Assembly: GCF_029227915.1 (NCBI RefSeq)
Contig: NC_079885.1
Span: 18,051,001-18,115,000, forward strand
From: Hydractinia symbiolongicarpus
Taxonomy: Eukaryota > Cnidaria > Hydrozoa > Anthoathecata > Hydractiniidae
Direction of reading: 5' to 3'
DNA: 64,000 bases
Below are positions 35,533-46,786 of this stretch, one piece after another. The notes under the pieces were generated by a model. That model saw only the letters and a program-made list of their open reading frames with translations. It did not search any database and was not told where the DNA came from. A program made the position numbers and the translations under genes. How positions within the stretch are numbered: the first letter of the stretch is position 1; each line of letters begins with the position of its first letter.

Positions 35533-35919
35533 CTAATAGCGGCTGAATAAAAGCTCTCTTTTGCAAAGAGAAGCGATGATAATGAGTAGATGGACTAAAA
35601 GATGACGCCAGAAGTTCTGTAGCTCCTTTTGACTACCAAGAAACAAACCCTGGGGACAAAGATGATCTCCATCCCCCAACAAGGAGGCGACCAAAATTTT
35701 ACTTGAATTGAGTCGACTATTGTCAAATACAAACATAATCTCACAAACAAAAACCACGGTAACACTTAAAAATATTATAAAAGGTCGGCTATTTAGGTGC
35801 AGGCTGCTCGCGTCCGGGTTGTCATGGTCAGAGCCTCGTTTGTACGTGCCTCGATTGGACAAACCATGAAATGAATGAGACATCAATGGTAAAGATTTAA
35901 TTCCATTGCATTGCATCAA
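35533..35919 (-). CDS. Uncharacterised single-exon frame with one membrane segment
   Basis: A 128-residue frame on the minus strand is less AT-rich than its surroundings. Residues about 47-66 (FIIFLSVTVVFVCEIMFVF) form one hydrophobic segment near the N-terminus, the layout of a type II membrane protein, and a second hydrophobic stretch (HLLVHLLIIIASL) lies near the end. I recognise no family. There is no clear promoter or downstream exon. It may be a real small gene, a first exon, or transposon debris. Confidence 0.3.
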   Translation of the reverse strand: MMQCNGIKSLPLMSHSFHGLSNRGTYKRGSDHDNPDASSLHLNSRPFIIFLSVTVVFVCEIMFVFDNSRLNSSKILVASLLGDGDHLCPQGLFLGSQKELQNFWRHLLVHLLIIIASLCKRELLFSRY

Positions 35920-36536
35920 ACTGAAAATTTGCCTCTATCTGTTCATTAGTGACAACGTTGGTTTTTTTCACTGGTTTAAAATATGGTAGGTGTACTCCTT
36001 CCTTACATAGACACGCCATTATCCCTGCTTTCAGTCAATATGTTGATATTGGAGTTGTGAGAAGATCTTTTGCACATAGCTATACTCCTTTTTGTTGTCA
36101 CATTTTTTTGATCCTTTAATTCTAACTAAGGTAATTCCATTGTTTTATACACACCTGTCCACTATTGATCCAGTATTTTTTTGTTTGAGTCAGTTTTGTC
36201 TATTTTGAGCTGTAATGAATGTGCAATAAAAAACTTTTGTTCCCCTTTTTGTTTTGTTTGGGACAACAGCAGTATCAAGTGGGTTCACCCATATAGCTAG
36301 ATAGCATATAAATATACTGTCCATATTATGTGATTATCTACATAAATGGTTCTTGTAACGATTTAGCAACTCTGCTTCCTACAGAACTTTACCGTTTTGA
36401 CTATAAGTCATCTTTACCTTTGATACCTTTGAAAATCTTTCAGCCCATACCGGTGACTTCTTCTGCTACAACATTTGAAATGAAGATCAGGGAGAGCAGG
36501 AGTATCTATTCTTATAACAGCCAAAAGGCTGTTTGT

Positions 36537-36691
36537 GTCATAAGTTCTATTGTTTTGGTGACCTCTGGTAGTAAGGGTTCAACAGAAACATGGATTAAGA
36601 ACTTGTCAAAATGATTTTTGAAAACAGAAAGTGGTACTCCAGAGAGGTCCCGCAAATGTTGAATAACCTTGGACCAACATGAATCAAACTC
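36537..36691 (-). mobile_element. Non-LTR retrotransposon remnant (RT C-terminal end)
   Basis: The minus strand reads VIQHLRDLSGVPLSVFKNHF followed by DKFLIHVSVEPLLPE, which resembles the last part of CR1/jockey-type polymerases (FNxLPxxIR..SVxxFKxxLDKFL). Only this short end is recognisable. Confidence 0.5.
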
Positions 36692-37640
36692 CTATACATT
36701 TTAGTTAAGCGGGATTTGGGTATGTTGGTTGAACTGGAGGTAAGGTGCACAATCGATCACCTTTAAAATAACTTTCGAAAAATGGCAGTGAACAGGGCAG
36801 TTGTTTGCAAAGGATCATGCAAAAAAGGAATTCGCTGAAACGTCCTAAATCTGTGATTTACATCACAATTCAATGATGTGTTTATTTCAATTTAAAATCT
36901 ACTGGAATTATTTCTAAAGCCTATTTGGTTGCAATACTTGCCAAATTACCCCAGATGTAGCTAGGGGCTGCTTTAAATATTGCCATGTTTCTTTTGCTCA
37001 AAAACAGAAAAAAATTCATTAACTCTGTGTTAAAAACATAATTTATGCTAACCACATTAACAGTTTGGTAAACAATTTAAAGGAAATGTAGAAGACCTAA
37101 CAAATTTCCATTTTAAAAAAATGGTGCTATAATACAACCACAAACATTTTAAAAGGATCTTAATGCTTTAAACATTAACTCTGTCATTAGACAGTAAACA
37201 CTGGGCACTAGCAGGGGAGCTCCACTTTAACAACAGACACACTATAATGTGTTAAAAGATGGGCAGTGTCTGTCTTAAGGGCTAATTCGAACAAACTGGA
37301 GCTATTAAGCCTATCCAAGATTGTCCAGGAAGGTAAAGGTTCATTGTGCTTTTTGTACCAAATCATCCTATGAAACCATAAAGATGGGTCAATAAATATA
37401 GCCATGTATGAACCGATTCAAAAAGTTTATAATGTTTGTGAAGCATATGGTATAACATCATCCTCATCAAGTTGAGGATATATCATAATAACCTAATTTC
37501 ACTAGTACCAAATTTGCGTAATTTAGCTACAGAAAAGTCAGCTCAAACAATTTCAGTGTAGTTCATTGTACAATCAGGGATAGATGCAAGTGAGACTTTC
37601 TATTTTTGATATTTTTCAATGATTTTCAAGATGTCCTTCT
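36692..37640. other. Repeat-flanked stretch without a recognised gene
   Basis: I see AT-rich sequence only. A 65-residue minus-strand frame at 37208-37405 (FIDPSLWFHRMIWYKKHNEP) could belong to the neighbouring retroelement debris, but it is not assignable. Confidence 0.4.
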
Positions 37641-37780
37641 TCAAGCTGAAGTTGAGATTAACACCACTTCTACCTACAAGTACATGGGTTCAATTATCGA
37701 CTCCAAAGTTTTAATGAATGAAAATTTTGATAGCATGTGCAAAAAAGCATCTGCAAGACTTCGATTTTTAAATGCTTAAA
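37641..37780 (+). mobile_element. Non-LTR retrotransposon remnant (different copy)
   Basis: One frame reads TYKYMGSIIDSKVLMNENFD then SMCKKASARLRFL. This is the YLGxxID..N..I..R..KA..R...L block that follows the catalytic domain in non-LTR reverse transcriptases. The sequence differs from the 11681 and 38170 copies, so it is another family or subfamily. Confidence 0.65.
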
Positions 37781-37934
37781 AGTATCAAGTAGATGATGTG
37801 ACAGCTAACTTTATATAACACCATGGAAGTACCTTTATTAACTTTCAATGGTATCGTAATATTGAAGCTTAAAGAAACTCAGTTGATGAACTCACTTCCA
37901 TTGGGTGAACACAGCAAAGTCTAAAGTCATGATT

Positions 37935-38060
37935 AGATAGATAGATAGATCGATGTGCATATTTTACATGGCTAGCCTCACAAATATCGAGGGATATACC
38001 CTGTCTATTATTTCCAGGAGGGGCCATGGCTTAGATGGAGAGTCCTAGAGTATTTAATGC
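37935..38060 (-). mobile_element. SINE-like 3' part with GATA tail
   Basis: Read on the minus strand, the segment ends GAGGCTAGCCATGTAAAATA..GCACATC, as the 13150-13345 repeat does, and then runs into TATC repeats (GATA on the plus strand at 37935-37952), a typical simple tail. Confidence 0.55.
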
Positions 38061-38169
38061 TCATTTTGAGCTACGCAGACCCAATTAGTAGGGCCCACGC
38101 TCTACTAGACTAGAATTTTTTGTCAAACTTGCAAGCATTGTGTACATAAGAAGTGCAGTAGTATTGGTG

Positions 38170-38869
38170 GGAGATTGAGCTGACATTCAGTTTGTATGTA
38201 AGCGTTGCAAAGGTGAGATTATAGAGAAAGAAGTATTTCCAGCTTCAATGATGTACAGCAGTGGCTCGTTAGAGATAGTTGAGAACTTCTGTTACTTAGG
38301 TGATATGTTGGACAGTGAGGGGGTATTGGAAGAAGTACTTGCAGGATAGGTTCTGCTTGGAAAAAGTTCAGAGATTTACTTCCTTTTTTGACTAGCAGAG
38401 TCTTGTCAATTGAGTTAAAAGGTAGGTTGTATGAGGCCTGTGTAAGAAGTGTTACGTTGTACGGTAGTGAGACATGGGCAGTGAAGCAGGAAGATCTTGA
38501 TTGTTTAGAAAGGAATGACATGAGAATGGTTAAGTGGTTGTGTAACGCCAGTCTGAGAGACAGAAAGAGTTCAGATGAGCTAAGAAGCAGGCTAAGTATC
38601 CGTAGAATTAAAGATGTTATCCAGATAAGAAGATTGAATTGGCTGGGGTAGTTGGAAAGAATGGAGGGGGGGGGGGTAATTGGGTAAGAAAGTGTAGAGA
38701 CTTGATAGTTCCTGGGACAAAGGCCAGAGGCAGACCGAGAAAGACTTGGCAGGAGGTTATAAGGACAGACTTGATACAGAGGAAGGTGAGTTTAGATCTA
38801 ACACAGTCTAGATCAGATTGATCACTAATATACTCCGAGAGGGTCACTAATATACTCCGTCCCAGCCCT
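38170..38869 (+). mobile_element. Non-LTR retrotransposon remnant, second copy of the 11.7-kb family
   Basis: Frames read [52 protein letters not shown] and [16 protein letters not shown], nearly identical to 12143-12540. A G-run frameshift occurs near 38668. The element's own 3' end (CCATGCTAGCATGGAAAACG and a GATGATGATT tail) reappears only at about 39937-39990, so about 1 kb of another repeat is inserted at 38870-39935. Confidence 0.85.
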
Positions 38870-39935
38870 TAAAATTAGCATCGGCATTTGGCACTGCCGG
38901 CGTAATTGCCAACATAAATTACGAAGATACCGCTGTATCTTGTTGTGAAATTTTTAAATAACAATAATTTTGGTCTTGTTTGAGCTTCTTTCACTCAATG
39001 TGACTACAAAATAATTAAATTCGATTTTCAGTAAGCTAGGCCATTAGGCTGAACTAAAGTGTCACCAAAATCAAAAAGCTTATGAATGCCAAAATTAAAA
39101 ATGGTCGGTGTTATTATGAAGAACGTATGGTATAGATATCATTAAAGTCGCAGCCCCTTTCCTTCATGCTGACACTCTTATGCTCGGCTGGTGTATTACA
39201 CTGAGACTCGAACGAAAGACGGAAGACCATTTGGAACCAATCCACAATTAAGTCTGACCTTCATCGTCACAGAGAATACTGCGAGAAGAGTGCGCACCCA
39301 TGCAAGTTAAATATAACCAGAACATGGGATTGGCTAGGTGTCATGTACCTTAATACAGCTTTCGGATGAATGTTCTCGTAATGTAATACCAAAGAAAAAA
39401 AATTGTTGAATAAAGTTTAAAAAACCCTTTTAAAAGGGGAAAGAGAAATCAAATATGTTTAGTAATAATAATCGAAAAATTTGTATATCATGTTAAACAG
39501 AAGTCCAGAAGTTCTTTCTCCCACACGACACAGCAGGCAATAAGTCAGCCCTGCCTTCGGTTTTGTGAAAAGAGATGTTCTGTGAAGACTCTAACAATTG
39601 AGTCTCCTGTACAGTTTTGCTTCATGTTAAACTGTGCCAGTGACAAGCATTTTCGACCTAATGATGCTCTAACCTAATGAATTTATCTCGAAACATAAAA
39701 AGCCAGTTGGCATTGGACTTTTAAACTAACAAAGTTCACCATCCTGAAGTTATGCTATTTCCCGTTTTTCACTGTCTTAGGAGATCAATGCATCAAAATT
39801 ATGAGATAATAAAACGTGAATGACGAAAGTTATTGCCAGCTAAAAAATTTCACTAAAAAAAATTGCCGACGTAAATCAGTTGAAATGTATCTCACGTTTA
39901 TTGTTGACGTAAAAAAATTCTAATTTCAAGGGTGC
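38870..39935. mobile_element. 1.07-kb inverted-end insertion within the retrotransposon copy
   Basis: The insertion starts near CCCTTAAAATTAG and ends near CTAATTTCAAGGG, an imperfect inverted pair. It contains repeat part A (inverted, about 39150-39455) and part B (about 39494-39710). The same A and B pair, inverted as a whole, is at 62200-62778, so A and B belong to one element. It has a GC-richer core but no identified transposase. Confidence 0.65.
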
Positions 39936-39990
39936 CGTCCAACCCATGCTAGCATGGAAAACGAACGTTAAGCCGAGAATGATGATGATT
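39936..39990 (+). mobile_element. Displaced 3' end of the interrupted retrotransposon
   Basis: CCGTCCAACCCATGCTAGCA and the following bases match 12507-12570 and end in the same GATGATGATT tail. Confidence 0.75.
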
Positions 39991-40983
39991 GACAATCAAG
40001 CAAGGATTGTAACAAAAGATCATGACCTTGTTTCAATACACAACAAGATAATGAGAAACATAGCATATTTGCATTTGTATCATCAGTGATATTTGTTCTG
40101 ATTTTTTAACTACTTTGCAAAGCATGATGACCCTAGAAACACCAGAAATAAAAAGTTTTTATCTTGTGAGTGCCAGAATTTACGATAAACATCCTTTGAA
40201 CTTAAGGTGGCAGTAACCCTTTTAAATATCGGAAATTTTTTTTACATAATTAGTTATGAAAGGTTTTTTTTAGACTATATATCCATATTTTTTCTGTTAT
40301 AACACACTTGTCACGATTTAATGGCTAAAATAATATTATCTTTCACCAAGAATATTCAGCCTCAACAATTCCTCTTTAAAATAAAATTTATGAATAATTC
40401 ATTAGTTCTGCCGAATATAGTTTAAGTCTATGCGCTTGCGAAATTGTACAGAAAGAAATGACGTAATTATTAAAGAGAAACATTAATAACAACAGAGATG
40501 GCATATTATGTAGAAATTTAAGACGATCTTCATTGTGCTACACTGCACAAGCTTTAACTTTCGATAGCATTTTCGTTTTAAAATTTTAACTTTAAAATTT
40601 TCAGACATGCTTGGTGAACCATGCGGCCATGATGCAGAAATCTTTTTTTTCGGAATATATTTTTTTAACAGTGTTCGATGCAGCAGTGGATGCTAACAAA
40701 AAGTCTTTTGAAACCACAAAAGGCTATTGTTAAAAAAATAAGAATGAACAAAAAAATCAGCTAAAAAAAACTTACTGACACCTTAAGAAAAACACAATCT
40801 AGTACCAAATTTAAAAGGTTATTAAAAAATTACCATTTTCAGCAATGATAATGTTCATTAGTAGCAACAGATTTTTCTAATATACCTTATTGCACGAAAA
40901 TTAACAAATCATCAAATTAACGCAGCAACTTAGACAACTTTTTAGACATATGTTTTCAGGACTTTCATTGTCCTAGAATTCTG

Positions 40984-41288
40984 CTATTTTACTGTCATTG
41001 TTATGGTAATCTCTAATCCACCTTGCTTGAGTGGAGACGGCTTTGGTGACACAAATTTAACTTTTGCAGAAAATTCAGCATCTTTCTTTATACCATATTT
41101 ATAGCATACCAAATATGGAAACTCGTTTCCGTTGGTACATGGCCAACAAACAGTAACTGCACAAAGCTTTTTAGGTAGTAACCAGCCACATCAAAACGAT
41201 CCTGAGGATTTTCCAACTCTTGTTTAAATGTGGTAGGTTGGTCCAAATAAGGTTTCCGTTCAGAACGATATACATGATATCCTCTCAA
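40984..41288 (-). pseudogene. VGHVP (HIRAN-like) domain remnant
   Basis: The minus-strand frame begins MRGYHVYRSERKPYLDQ and continues ENPQDRFDVAGYYLKSF then LLFVGHVPTETSF. This resembles the DNPxDRFAVAV..VGHVPxxIS core of a HIRAN-like domain that is repeated many times in some invertebrate genomes. After a frame change it ends with KQGGLEITITMTVK, matching the usual GGLEIPC-type end of that domain. It is short and frameshifted, so it is a decayed copy. The link to mobile elements is my inference. Confidence 0.5.
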
Positions 41289-41849
41289 AGCAGTTGTATA
41301 TTCAAAGATAAGTCATTTGTATCCTTTTTCAGTTTTTGAAATTTAAACCATGTTTTCGTGTGTGTTTGTTTAAAGCTATGAAGCTAAAGCATTGTAAAAC
41401 TATTCTTATCTCAACATATCGAAAGGAATAGGCGCGTTGAATTTTCTTTCTAAATAAAGTGACAGCATTTGAATTTTTGTTTTGTTTGAGCATCACTAAG
41501 AGGTGAACACAAAATGCCCAAAAGTATCCTGAATTGCTTTACAGCAATTGCAAAAAATGCGAAAACTTTAGCAGGGAAAGCATTGTCATCATGTTGCTTT
41601 CAGGTTTATCACAGAGTGAGCATGCCCTTGCCATAGAGGAGATTGCTTATGCTACTGGATCAGTTGAATCAAAATCTACTATTTATAAAGGGAGTGACTT
41701 ATGATAACCAATTAGGAAACATTTATTGCCCAGCACGTACAGTAGCAAAAAAATGTGAAACCATTTCCCAAGTCAACTGAAATCTTATTCTAGGATACCG
41801 AAAACAGTTTGTTATTTTTTTATTTTTTTATTTCTTATTTTTTATTTAG
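41289..41849. other. Intron or upstream region of the dynein light chain gene
   Basis: No coding homology is seen. The acceptor of the first recognised dynein light chain exon closes this stretch. Confidence 0.5.
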
Positions 41850-43332
41850 TCTGAAGTTGAAGAAACATTGAAAAGAATTGGTAGTCACAAAGGTGTTATT
41901 GGAATCATTGTGATTAATCAAGAAGGTATAAATAGTGTGTAAAAAATAATAAATAAAATTACCCAAGCAGAACATTTTTGATGTAAAAAAATAGTAAAAT
42001 TTAATTTTTTTTTAAAATATGCCAAATATATCTCCATATAAAATTCATGCCAAAAACAATCTTTTATTATGAAATTTTGTTTTTGTCCTTGGTGAAAATG
42101 AATTTCTTCTATTTTTAAAAAGTGAGAAATTGTTGATTATAAAGCTAGTATTGGATTAATTAGAAATTCCACATTAATTCCTGTTCCTCAAACTATGAGG
42201 ACACAACTTTTTCGGGGGGAAATCTTTACAAAATAGCACAAAATTAACATTTAGCATAACTACCCAGGACATTAAGTTAATTTAAAACCTGTAATTAAAG
42301 TTTGAAAATATAATTTTCTAGTAATTGCAATACAAAGCTTAACACAATTTATTTCTTAAAAATAGTTTATTATAACTATAGTTGCAAAGCATTTTATAAC
42401 GTGATGTATTTTGTGTTGCTCTTAATTAACTAAAGTACTTTTATTCTTCCCACTTTTCTGGCACTAATTTGTTTACCTGATGCTAGGGGTGGTGGTGCTT
42501 CACAACTAACATGCATGATTTTCATGATTATATATTATTACACATTATGCTTAAAATAACTTATGCACACACTTATGTTTAGGTATTCCAATAAGAACAA
42601 CACTGGACAACTCTACCACAGTACAGTATGCTGGACTGATTCACCAGCTGACAGCAAAAGCACGTAGCACTGTCCGTGACATTGACCCGCAGGTACGGTT
42701 TCTTTTGCTAAAAAACATTTTTTTTTAGCTTATAGAATGTTTAATAATTTACTGTATTGTTTTTCCAGAATGATTTAACCTTCTTGAGAATTCGTTCTAA
42801 GAAACATGAAATCATGGTTGCACCGGGTAGGTTTTTTAATCAATTAGTTAAGTATATTATGTGATGACCATGCCTTAATTTCACTTTATAATTGAGTCAT
42901 AGTCTAAAACTAAAGATAAATCTAGAAAATTTAAATTAAAATTTTTATTTTAAAGTTAAGCAAGGAAAGTATTAACTAGCAAAAACATGAATGCCCTTGC
43001 TTATTAGAGTAAACAAGTGACACCCCCCTCTTTCTCCTTTTTGATGAACAAGTTATTCAAATTCTATTAAATAGTGATTGTAGGAAGTGCTTATTTTGGG
43101 AAATATTCAATATACAAAAATAATACAACCAAAATAGCTAGAAAAAAATTTATAGACCATTGTAAACTTCATATCTTTCCACAATTCGCATAAAAAATCT
43201 TCATAGCAATCTTGTCTGACAATATTGCAGATTAAAATGAGAATCATGTATGTGAACTGTTGCTTCTTTTTTTTAGATAAGGAGTACATGTTGATCGTAA
43301 TACAGAATCCAACAGTAAATGATCGCACCTAA
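41850..43332 (+). CDS. DYNLRB1: Dynein light chain roadblock-type (first Met exon not placed)
   Basis: Four exons, 41850-41925, 42583-42692, 42769-42826 and 43277-43332 (TAA 43330-43332), give 99 residues from [18 protein letters not shown] onward. They continue through [40 protein letters not shown] and [18 protein letters not shown]. This is almost the whole 96-residue roadblock/LC7 subunit, which dimerises and binds the dynein intermediate chain. The exon opens in phase 0 with Ser, so only the initiator Met (or a few residues) is missing and must lie in an upstream exon. A candidate is the CCCACCATG|GTAAGG at 35092-35094. The C-terminus is a few residues longer than human (TVNDRT). The identity is very firm. 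Confidence 0.95.
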
Positions 43333-43337
43333 ATAAA
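43332..43337 (+). promoter_or_regulatory. Candidate polyadenylation signal of the dynein light chain gene
   Basis: AATAAA begins at the last base of the TAA stop codon, so the 3' untranslated region may be very short. Confidence 0.45.
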
Positions 43338-44913
43338 ATGAAGTATACCGTCTGATCTCTGTAGATAAGATGACTTCCATAAGTTATTTTTGCTTGTTCC
43401 ATGTAAATATTTTAATGTTTTTTCCTGTTGTTATAACAGCTGGGATCATTGTGCTTATACTGTGTGATGTTTTTATTACAACTCTATATTGAGGAAGAAC
43501 TTTTTAGATTTCAGTCAATTACAAAACATTTTGTGAATTCATTTTCTTTGACCTAGAACTCCAAATAATTCTCTTTACAAAACTCTGTTAAAATTTTTTA
43601 TCATAAGATATCGTTTAATATTGTAAGTATTTTGTTCACTGAAAGAGATATGCAGGAAAAACGTTTTCTTTTGGCTGATATTGTTAGATTGTTAGATTTA
43701 TTTGCTCTCTAAAACTATGTTTGTTTACTTGGTAAGTTAAAGCGTTTTTTTGTCTGTTGTGAAGTTAGTAATTATAATATAAAGCTGTTAAAGTTGACCA
43801 AATTTTTATACACACAAGTCTCTGTATGCAATGTAAACCCTGCACATGCTTATAAACCTATTGTTTTTTTCATATAAGAAAAACTTCACATAATTGTAAT
43901 GCTATTTTATAGTGGTTTGTTATGTTGGGTTTGTGCATAAGCAGCATAAAATAGCATTGAAAAAAGTGGCTGGAAAAGGTCGGAAATCCTTAAAAAATTG
44001 ATTTAGCCTGAGAAATCTAAAAGAAAACGATTTCAAAAAAAGTCTTACTACAGTAGAAAAGCAGACCTTTACAAAAAAATCTTGAATGCTGACTCTTATG
44101 ATTAAAGGGGCTACAAAATGGTTCAAGTAAGATCTCCGACATGGATATTACTTTCCATCTTCGCGCATTCTGAGTGAAGGTGTGTAATAAAAAGAAAGGT
44201 CAAGTACAAAAAATTATACGCACTTTACTGCTATACAGACAACGTTTTCATGAACAATTACTTTTGATATGATGAATTTATACTTTTTCATTGCTAATTT
44301 CCAAAGAAAAAATCATTTCCATTTAGTATTCTTTTCGCTGCTAAAATAAGCTATGGTCCCTAAAATATATTGAATATCAGTAAATCAAAAGTTTGTTTTA
44401 ACAAGAAAAAAAGGACAACACAAGGGGTTTTATTTGTTAAAAAAAATGTTGCTAGCTTTTAAAAGGTAATTAATGCTTCTAAAAATATTTTAAAGTCGTC
44501 ATTGCTGTTGTTTAGACTGGATTTATGTGTAATAATTATGTGTGTTTCTATGCAAAATTTAGACTAACTAGCTAGCTAGCTAGTTCAAAACAGTTCAAAG
44601 TTTGTTTCATCAGAAGACTTGATTTAATAGCATGGTAAATGCTTATATCGAATAATTTATGGATGTCAATTACAAATTTTTAGTTATAGTTGGACGTCCA
44701 ATGTGACACTTCAGTTGATATTAGATGTTGTTTTTTACTATAGTGCTAAATCTTTTCACTGCCATTAGCTTGACTCTCATGTAAGTCACTAAAGTCAAAA
44801 ATCAACAGCCTGTTCTGTTGCACCATTAAAAAAAGTTTTTAAGTAGTGTCTTATGATTGATTATGTTCACTGATTTTTGATTTCGAAGCAAAATTTATTT
44901 GGATGTTGATTCA
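43338..44913. other. Spacer between dynein light chain and ASPHD-like genes
   Basis: No gene is seen. It contains a perfect 20-bp CTAG palindrome at 44566-44585. The promoter and 5' UTR of the ASPHD-like gene are expected in the last few hundred bases. Confidence 0.5.
44566..44585. repeat. Perfect CTAG palindrome
   Basis: AACTAGCTAGCTAGCTAGTT equals its own reverse complement. It could be a simple-repeat expansion of CTAG. Confidence 0.8.
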
Positions 44914-46100
44914 ATGAGATTTTTCTTGCACACTATATCCTTAAATATCGCAAGGTCGACCTTTGTAGTTCACCTTTTGAAAAGACCATGGATCGCCCTG
45001 GAATTTGGTTTTCAAAATTTGCTGGCCATTCTGTACAGGTACAAAACTATTTTATGGTACTTGCAGAGAAACTTTTAACCTTTACATCTTCATATCTTTA
45101 TTTTTTAATTAATTAACTGAATAAGCAATCGATTTTCCCATTTTGTTTGTTTTGTATTCTGCTTTTCAGTCTAAACTGTAGAAAAAAAGAAAGAATAAAT
45201 TGTTTTGTTATTACATTGCTGTGTTTAAGTATGCATTGGTTACACAACGCTAGAAATTACATGTTATATATTTTGAGTAGTTTACAAGAATGGGTGAGGA
45301 AATTTGTTATGTTTGCTGGATTATATAAACCCTTAGAAAAACAATACTCATTATGTGAATCAGTTGCTTGTATTCGATGCCATAATAATGTGGAGATAAA
45401 AAAAAGAGCAAAAAATAAATTACTTAAATATGCAAACAGAATGTATGTGAAAAACCTAACAAAATCAATCTCTTACAGTCCTGAGACTCAAGATTTTATT
45501 TTGTATTACCCCAGGCTGTCATCACGGCCAGTATGGAATTATGATGATCTACCCTTGTCATATCAAGAGGATTATAGATTGTTAACTGAAAATATTGATG
45601 TCATTTTAAAAGAGTACATAAATCTTAAACTGCAAGATTTTGATGGCTGGTCTAAGTTTTATCTTGTAAATCAAGGCACGAAAGATACTGACAATGAAAA
45701 GTTATGTGCAGTTACTTATAACATTGTAAAACAATGTTGTAATGTTATGCAGGGTTGTCTATTTGGCTATGTGTTTTTTTCAGTATTACCACCGAATACT
45801 ACTATTTTAAAACACAGAGGACCAACCAATGTTCGATTACGTTGTCACATAGCATTACAAATACCCAATAAGAATTCAGATTCAGAAACTTCTTGTCTTA
45901 TGAATGTTGATGGAGAAAATGTCCAATGGTTACACCAGAAAGGTGTGTTTTTTGATGACAGTTTTCCACATTCCGTCAGGTATAAAACAGACAGTGAAGA
46001 CGAAGTTGACAGGGTTGTTTTATTGCTGGATTTTTGGCATCCAGATTTAACTTCAGAAGAGCGACGATGTCTTCAAAATTGTTATTCTCCTTTACAATGA
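44914..46100 (+). CDS. ASPHD2: ASPHD-like aspartyl/asparaginyl beta-hydroxylase domain protein
   Basis: Two exons, 44914-45038 and 45170-46100, give 351 residues. ATG 44914 was chosen because it is the only Met upstream in the open frame that splices in phase (AG|T) to the long exon. Residues about 52-66 (NCFVITLLCLSMHWL) form one membrane segment, so the enzyme domain should face a lumen, as in ASPH and ASPHD. The C-terminal domain has FYLVNQGTKD, then His257 in HRGPTNVRLRCHIAL and His309 in GVFFDDSFPHSV, then RVVLLLDFWHPDLT. The two His residues match the iron ligands of the Asp/Asn beta-hydroxylase family, a 2-oxoglutarate oxygenase type that uses two His. Vertebrate ASPHD1/2 are of similar length (369-390). 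The substrate is unknown. Whether it is ASPHD1 or ASPHD2 cannot be said. Confidence 0.88.
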
Positions 46101-46786
46101 AATTCATGAAACGGTCGGTACCATGACTGGATTTATTACTTGAGAAGAGGATATTATTCAAAGTTGTTATTTACAAGCCACAAGGGACAAAGTGACAGAC
46201 TTGCTAAAATCTCCTAAATTAACTAAGGTGGTGTTTACATGAAAAATCTCATCCTGGCTACATGTAAACCTAGTCTAAGAAAATGGAGACTCCAAAAACC
46301 TAAAATCTCCTAAATGAACTATCAACACGGAGAAAAATTTTTATCCTGACATTTTTTTTCTTATGAAGTGGGAAGTATTTTTTATTATTTAAAAAAAAGT
46401 CAACCACTGTATATGTATTAGGAAAGGCTTAATTGTTGTTGTTGACTCTTTATTTCCCAAGTTTCTCAATTTATCTTAAAATCTCTTAAAATTGTAAAAA
46501 TTTTAAAACTGTGCTTGCCCTGAGAAAAAAATACATATGTTTCATTCAGTTTTTTGAATATTGATTTTTCATGGTCCTCAACATTTCTCAACTTAGAGAC
46601 ACGAAAAAAACTAAGTCAAGATAGAAGTCTGCATTCACTTACTTTGACATTATTATTCTGCAAGTTTTAATTATTATTAATAAGATCAATAATTTAACTC
46701 TTATATAAAAAAGAAATATTAAGCTATTCTACGTATGTTCTTTATTACATAGAATTTACAAGGTTTTTATACAAAATAAGCACAAC
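46101..46786. other. Spacer between ASPHD-like and HRI-like genes
   Basis: This holds the 3' untranslated region of the first gene and the upstream region of the second. The phrase AAATCTCCTAAAT occurs twice. No other feature is recognised. Confidence 0.5.

Noticed and set aside
41003-41010. TTATG|GTAATC as the first coding exon of the dynein light chain gene
   Set aside because: It falls inside the HIRAN-like remnant on the other strand and has a poor start context; 35092 is a better candidate, though unproven.
44988-45038. ATG at 44988 as start of a short protein that would end Ser-Lys-Leu after splicing
   Set aside because: It uses a different frame of the first ASPHD-like exon and stops after four codons in exon 2; the frame from 44914 joins the long conserved domain.
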